The position numbers and the translations under genes were made by a program. The notes below the pieces were generated by a model, which ran no database searches, was not told where the DNA came from, and worked only from the letters and a program-made list of their open reading frames with translations. Shown in pieces: positions 59,877-64,000 of a DNA stretch of 64,000 nt. This stretch comes from Atopomonas hussainii (GTDB lineage: Bacteria; Pseudomonadota; Gammaproteobacteria; Pseudomonadales; Pseudomonadaceae), in NCBI RefSeq assembly GCF_900109735.1, contig NZ_FOAS01000008.1, positions 62,001-126,000 on the forward strand, given 5' to 3'. Position 1 is the first letter of the stretch; each line of letters begins with the position of its first letter.

Positions 59877-62006
59877 TTACGGATTACGCATCATATTGCG
59901 ACGTGTCTTGAGGGCTCCCTCTGGGTCTATGGGAAGATCAAGTGCGCGCCGCTGACTCATTAGTAGCCACCATTCAGCGGCGATCAGCCCACGCTTGAAG
60001 TCCTGAACGCTTTTTTTACTTTTGGTTTCTCGGCGCACGGCGCGATAAGCCTCTTTCGCGACATCGCGGACGCTCTCATCAGGGTCGAACTGCCGGGTAA
60101 AAAAGACGGTTTTATGCGCCTTACCGTTAGGGTCAAGGCCGATTTCCAGCAGCGCCTTCAAATATCCTTGACGCCAGATAGCCGATTGCTCGGTCACCTG
60201 GCCATCGGCGTACCGTTCATCTTCGGGCTTCTTTTCGCCTTTGCGCAGGCGCAGGCGGCTAAGGCAAAAATCGATAAGATCAAGGGCGAATGACTGGTAG
60301 ATCGCCTGCTCAGCTGCTTCACATTCCTGCCGATCAACATAAGGCGTACCGTTGAGTTTTTTTGCGCATAAGTTCCTAGCTTGCTCACTCAGTGGGCTGT
60401 ACCAACTGACAGCCTTGTCGCTGTAAAGCGAGCTGAAGCGTGATAGTGACTTGTCGGCGAAGGGCACGTACGACGAGCGCATAAGCATCAGGCGATGTCG
60501 AAGTGCTTTCCGCGGGTCTAGATGCGATAGCCTGCTCAACAGTGCAACGAGTTGGTTGTTCAGATCAGGCTCTGCCGCATTCGACAGTCGGCCGCGCAGC
60601 AGTCCGAGGCTCTTGTCGATGTAAGGCAGGACTACTTCGTCATCCAGTCTGTCAATAGCGGCAACAGTCCACTGCGGGGTGAGAGCTAACGGAAATTCGG
60701 AGTCGTGGATCAACTTTTCGAGCAGGCTGTTCCACCATCGATATGCTGCCTCATTGGGCAGCCAAAGCCAGCAGGATAGAACGGCCAATGCATCTTTAAC
60801 GCCCAAGGCATGGATCTCGGCTTCCAACTTGGCTTTCCATCTGGCCGAATAGTCTGATGCCCACCACTTTCTGCTGCTCTTTAGGGACGAGTTCTGTCCG
60901 CTTTGTAGTGTTGCTATTACATGGCTGGCAGATTGCTTAGCCCAAGCCTCGGCTTTGTCGGAAGAGAGCATGGAGAGTAGCCTGCGAAGGTGCTGCTGCT
61001 CGGCTACATCCTCCTCACCGCTTGGCAGCTGAGTGATTCGCCCCGAGACACAGTTATCAAGCTGTTTAGCCCAGTCAGCAAGCTGTTCTTCATCTGCATT
61101 GGTGAGATCCATGTGGATCGCTAGCGTTTCTTTTAGCTGCCGCTCCAAGTTGTTGAGCCAATTTGTCGCAGACTCGCACAGGGCCTTTACATCACTGTCG
61201 CCTGAACGTAGCGCCTTTAGGTCAGACCGCAGTGATTCCAACTCGGTATCTAGATTATGAAAAACACCTTTGTCCGGATTATGGAGTCTGCCGGCAGCAG
61301 CATCGGATTTAACCCAAGCCTCCAGAAACCTGACCCTCTGAAGCCATTGGTGTGCTGCAGGTGTTGGCGGGCCAGCATGCCGCTGTGTTGACGCAACTGA
61401 AAGCAGAGCTTTGGTATCAGGGCTGAAAATTGATCCCAACTCAGTCGGGATTTGCTGCTCGTCGTGTGACCACGCAGGCAAGCACGACCAGAGCACTTGC
61501 ACCCTTTCCCTTTCACCTTCTGCGATAAGCGCTGGGTCATCGAATACTGCGCTGTGGAGAAAGTACTCGTTTCCGTACAGTGCGGTTATGAACCAACCAT
61601 ACTGTGAGCAGGGTTTGAGCTTTTTAAACAGCTTGTAAGGGGAGTGCGGAAAGAAGGTTTGGGCTACGTCTTTGGCAAATTCGAGCGTTTCTAAGGTGCG
61701 TCCAGTGACATATTTATGTATGAGGGCGCATAGCTGCTCGCGCAGGCGCCCTGCCAGCGGGCCGGATGAGATTACGGCAGCGGCTTGGTCCTCCGTCGTC
61801 GCTTGGCTTCGAGCAAGGTCCAGCGCCTCTTCCAGTCTGTTAGCGGAGCTGAATACGTACTGCCAGGTGGTGGCGAAGTGGTTAGTTAGTAATGAGCGGA
61901 GTTGCCCTGCGATTTCATATTCGTCAAGGGCTTGGATAAAACGCTCGGAGGGGGCGGCTTTTTCGTCAAGGTCGTACTTGCCGAATCCGGCATCAATTCT
62001 GCACAT
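59877..62006 (-). CDS. Unknown 709-aa protein upstream of viperin
   Basis: A large soluble helical protein that I do not recognise. No Walker, radical SAM, nuclease or membrane motif was seen. Tryptophan-rich segments (KWWASDYSARWKAKLEAE, SCWLWLPNEAAYRWWNSLL) and a C-terminal helical repeat-like part (DPDESVRDVAKEAYRAVRRE) suggest a helical scaffold. GGGAG lies before the ATG at 62006. Ends 120 bases before viperin on the same strand, so probably one transcript or linked unit. Base composition is between the BREX genes and the AT-rich left part of the island. Confidence 0.75.
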   Translation of the reverse strand: MCRIDAGFGKYDLDEKAAPSERFIQALDEYEIAGQLRSLLTNHFATTWQYVFSSANRLEEALDLARSQATTEDQAAAVISSGPLAGRLREQLCALIHKYVTGRTLETLEFAKDVAQTFFPHSPYKLFKKLKPCSQYGWFITALYGNEYFLHSAVFDDPALIAEGERERVQVLWSCLPAWSHDEQQIPTELGSIFSPDTKALLSVASTQRHAGPPTPAAHQWLQRVRFLEAWVKSDAAAGRLHNPDKGVFHNLDTELESLRSDLKALRSGDSDVKALCESATNWLNNLERQLKETLAIHMDLTNADEEQLADWAKQLDNCVSGRITQLPSGEEDVAEQQHLRRLLSMLSSDKAEAWAKQSASHVIATLQSGQNSSLKSSRKWWASDYSARWKAKLEAEIHALGVKDALAVLSCWLWLPNEAAYRWWNSLLEKLIHDSEFPLALTPQWTVAAIDRLDDEVVLPYIDKSLGLLRGRLSNAAEPDLNNQLVALLSRLSHLDPRKALRHRLMLMRSSYVPFADKSLSRFSSLYSDKAVSWYSPLSEQARNLCAKKLNGTPYVDRQECEAAEQAIYQSFALDLIDFCLSRLRLRKGEKKPEDERYADGQVTEQSAIWRQGYLKALLEIGLDPNGKAHKTVFFTRQFDPDESVRDVAKEAYRAVRRETKSKKSVQDFKRGLIAAEWWLLMSQRRALDLPIDPEGALKTRRNMMRNP

Positions 62007-62496
62007 GGTTTTCTCCCAGTATCAGGATTAGGTTTCATGAGGTACGCACCAGATTGGATTCTGGCCTGCAGTTGAAACCTCCCGTGCAGCAGAGGGGAGC
62101 GGATGGGTGATTAGCCCGTGAGCATCAAGCTCGGTAGCCGACTGCAGTAATGCGTAGAGCGAAATTAGATGGGCTCGTATCTTTAGTCAAGCATTGATCC
62201 AAAGGACGCCAGCTCGCATAACTGGCTACAGCCCTAGCTATTTTTCTCCTGACCGACAGGCGGTAAGCCACGTAAAGGATATGTCGCCCATTGTTTTGAG
62301 CATCGACTGACGGCTACGCATAGCGCTATGTTTGGTTTGCTGGTAGGCCGGGTAGGCCGACACGCGCCAGGCCGATAGCGATGCCGGAAGGGTGGTAACG
62401 CCGTACACCCACAAAATGTCCGCGACGGTGCTCTCAAACAGATACAGCTCAACAGCAATGGCAAAGGTAATACCTTTTAAAAAAAGAGAGCTAAAC
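62007..62496. other. Divergent intergenic region between the 709-aa gene and the toxin-antitoxin pair
   Basis: 490 bases without a recognised gene; minus-strand open frames here (62234-62540) have no ribosome-binding site or family features. It contains a perfect tandem 9-mer GGTAGGCCG x2 at 62342-62359. Expected to hold the promoters of both flanking operons. Confidence 0.4.
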
Positions 62497-62754
62497 ATGG
62501 CCACTTCTATCAAGATTGATGGCGATCTGAAAAGTCGCATTCAGCATTTGGCCAGCCAGCGCCAGCGCTCATCCCACTGTGTCATGCGTGAGGCGATTAT
62601 CCAGTACGTCGAGCGTGAGGAGGCCCGTGAGAGCTTCAAACAAGAAGCGCTGGCATCTTGTGCAGCGTACCAGGAAACCGGCCAGGAGGCTCGTAGCTGG
62701 CTTGGTAGCTGGGGGACAGGCGCTGAGGCAGAGCTACCCAAGTGCCACGACTGA
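62497..62754 (+). CDS. Ribbon-helix-helix antitoxin (CopG/ParD-like)
   Basis: 85 residues: MATSIKIDGDLKSRIQHLASQRQRSSHCVMREAIIQYVEREE is an RHH DNA-binding domain, followed by a helical toxin-binding tail. The ATG at 62497 was chosen because it begins exactly at the RHH; AAAGAGAG lies upstream. Overlaps the toxin gene by 13 bases. Confidence 0.88.
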   Translation: MATSIKIDGDLKSRIQHLASQRQRSSHCVMREAIIQYVEREEARESFKQEALASCAAYQETGQEARSWLGSWGTGAEAELPKCHD

Positions 62755-63035
62755 TCGTCACTGAAGGCGCGGCGAAAGGTTTGGAACGTTGCCGGCGATT
62801 CCTCTCTGATAAAGATCCGCAGGTCGCGCGCCGTGCTGCACAGGCAATCGAGCACCAATTCGCTCGATTGGAGGAAAGCCCGGAAGTAGGGCGTCCATTT
62901 CCAGATCTGCCGGAGCTGCGTGAGCTCATCATCGAGTTTGGTGAATCAGATTACGTCGCGCTGTACCGCTATGAACGCGTAGATGACACCGCCTATGTTT
63001 TGGCCTTTCGTCATCAAAAAGAAGCTGGCTACTGA
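62742..63035 (+). CDS. RelE/ParE-family toxin
   Basis: 97 residues starting at GTG: MPRLIVTEGAAKGLERCRRFL, IEHQFARLEESPEVGRPFPDLPELREL, YVALYRYERVDDTAYVLAFRHQKEAGY. The last strand-and-arginine segment is typical of ParE/RelE. Whether it poisons gyrase or cleaves mRNA cannot be told. Ends 7 bases into the convergent integrase 3' end. Confidence 0.88.
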   Translation: MPRLIVTEGAAKGLERCRRFLSDKDPQVARRAAQAIEHQFARLEESPEVGRPFPDLPELRELIIEFGESDYVALYRYERVDDTAYVLAFRHQKEAGY

Positions 63036-64000
63036 GGTTGGCCAGCAGCTGTCGGGCTCCCGGAAAGAATCGACTCTAACTTTTCTCCCAACAAGCTCCA
63101 GGCTTCGGTTTTTTCCTTGGCGTAATCGTGATGCAGGTAATGCCTACGTACCTTCGAGCCGCCCAGCAGATGGTTCTGGCAGCGGTCGATTATTTCCAGC
63201 GTTACACCCAGCTCTTGCATCATGGTCGCACCGGTGCGGCGCAGGTCATGCGGGGTCCATTCACCCTTGGTTCCCTTGTTCAGTACCAGTGAGTCGTCAT
63301 GATGCCGACCGGCCAGTGGCTTGCTGCGGTTCTTGAATCGACACTGGCGGTCTCCGATGAGTTTGCTGACAGTCTTGGTGTCAACGTGGCTTCGACCATC
63401 CTTGCTGGGGAAGCAGAACGGCGTATCGCCGGTTTCTTTTTGCAGGCGTTTGAACTGCGCAACCGAAAACGCTGACAGGAACACGTGGTGATCCTGGCGC
63501 TTGCCTTTATGCCCTTTGGTGGCCTCGGCCGGGATGAACCAGGTGCCTTTCTCCAGATCCAAGAAGCGCCATTCGGCTTTAAGCAGCTCGCCGATTCGGC
63601 AGAGGGTGCTCAGACAAATCCACAGCGCGCACTGGACGCGCGTGTTGACCGGGCGAATGCCTGAGTACTTCTGGCCAGCAGGAAGCTCTTCGTAGTCTTT
63701 CTCCAGGCGTTCGAGGATGTCACTCAGTTCTCGAATCTCGTCAGGGGAGAGCAGTCGATCCCTCTGTTCTTCGTAGTCATGGTCGAGCAACTTGTTGACG
63801 TCTATTAGGTCGGCAGGATTGCCGTCAGCCATCAGGCCACGCCAAGGTTTGCGTTTCTCGGCCCAGCGCAGCATCTGGCCGATGTCTTTGCTGCGGATGA
63901 CAACGGTGCGATTAAGGCCACGAGATTTGACCGACCGCAGGACAGCGAGCAGATCCTTTTCAGTAAGGTTGCGCAGCGGCTTCTTGCCAATCAGCGGCAG
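63029..64000 (-). CDS. P4-type tyrosine integrase (5' end outside window)
   Basis: 324 C-terminal residues are present and the frame is open to the window end. Catalytic residues: R in LCRIGELLKAEW, HDLRRTG with H and R, a second histidine in RCQNHLLGG and the tyrosine in RRHYLHHDY. The upstream part reads LIGKKPLRNLTEKDLLAVL, the core-binding region. Such integrases recombine into tRNA genes. Transcribed inwards, towards the toxin pair. Confidence 0.93.
   Translation of the reverse strand: MPLIGKKPLRNLTEKDLLAVLRSVKSRGLNRTVVIRSKDIGQMLRWAEKRKPWRGLMADGNPADLIDVNKLLDHDYEEQRDRLLSPDEIRELSDILERLEKDYEELPAGQKYSGIRPVNTRVQCALWICLSTLCRIGELLKAEWRFLDLEKGTWFIPAEATKGHKGKRQDHHVFLSAFSVAQFKRLQKETGDTPFCFPSKDGRSHVDTKTVSKLIGDRQCRFKNRSKPLAGRHHDDSLVLNKGTKGEWTPHDLRRTGATMMQELGVTLEIIDRCQNHLLGGSKVRRHYLHHDYAKEKTEAWSLLGEKLESILSGSPTAAGQPQ

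Noticed and set aside
62234-62540. Two overlapping minus-strand frames that might be a transposase fragment
   Set aside because: No DDE or other transposase motif, no ribosome-binding site; the 3' part only mirrors the antitoxin promoter and start.

Overview
The window looks like a chromosomal segment of a gammaproteobacterium of the Pseudomonas lineage. Gene order in the first half (mfd / long-form gap / nqrABCDEF-apbE-nqrM-sth / lolCD / greB, then thrS-infC-rpmI-rplT-pheS-pheT-ihfA-merR-tRNA-Pro) is the conserved Pseudomonas arrangement. The glyceraldehyde-3-phosphate dehydrogenase carries the long N-terminal extension typical of Pseudomonas Gap-2. The genus is not proven, and species cannot be read from the sequence.

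Positions 1-32148 are core genome: repair (mfd, partial), central metabolism (gap, sth), the complete Na+-pumping NADH dehydrogenase with both of its flavin/Fe maturation factors, lipoprotein export (lolC, lolD), transcription (greB), signalling (PilZ protein, chemoreceptor, diguanylate cyclase), a MocR regulator, a putrescine-type oxidase, and the translation/nucleoid operon ending at tRNA-Pro(GGG). A 206-bp element with perfect 15-bp inverted ends (MITE-like) sits behind lolD, where a second Lol permease would normally be expected.

From the 3' end of tRNA-Pro(GGG) to the window end (32149-64000) everything is accessory. In order: an IS481-family element; phage/satellite-like genes (RHH protein, AlpA, inovirus Gp2-like); a LexA-controlled umuDC pair; two gene remnants; a complete BREX type 3 anti-phage operon (brxF-brxC-[extra ORF]-pglXI-brxHII-pglZ-brxA-like); an element-maintenance module (RadC-like, RDF/hydrolase-like, YqaJ nuclease, DUF932, zinc-ribbon/glycine-zipper protein) interrupted by a VapBC pair; a second defence locus built on a prokaryotic viperin; an RHH/ParE-type toxin-antitoxin pair; and a P4-type tyrosine integrase that runs off the right edge. 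This reads as a defence island integrated at tRNA-Pro.

The two most interesting loci are: (1) 62006-58573, a minus-strand gene set with an unrecognised 709-aa protein, a viperin (radical SAM, ddhNTP synthase family) and a 75-aa HicA-like protein whose start overlaps the viperin stop; and (2) the BREX-3 operon, which carries an extra 244-aa gene between brxC and pglXI with a weak PD-(D/E)XK-nuclease-like motif, and has a regular three-half-site ATATCG operator just upstream of brxF. All homology statements come from reading motifs, not from database searches.
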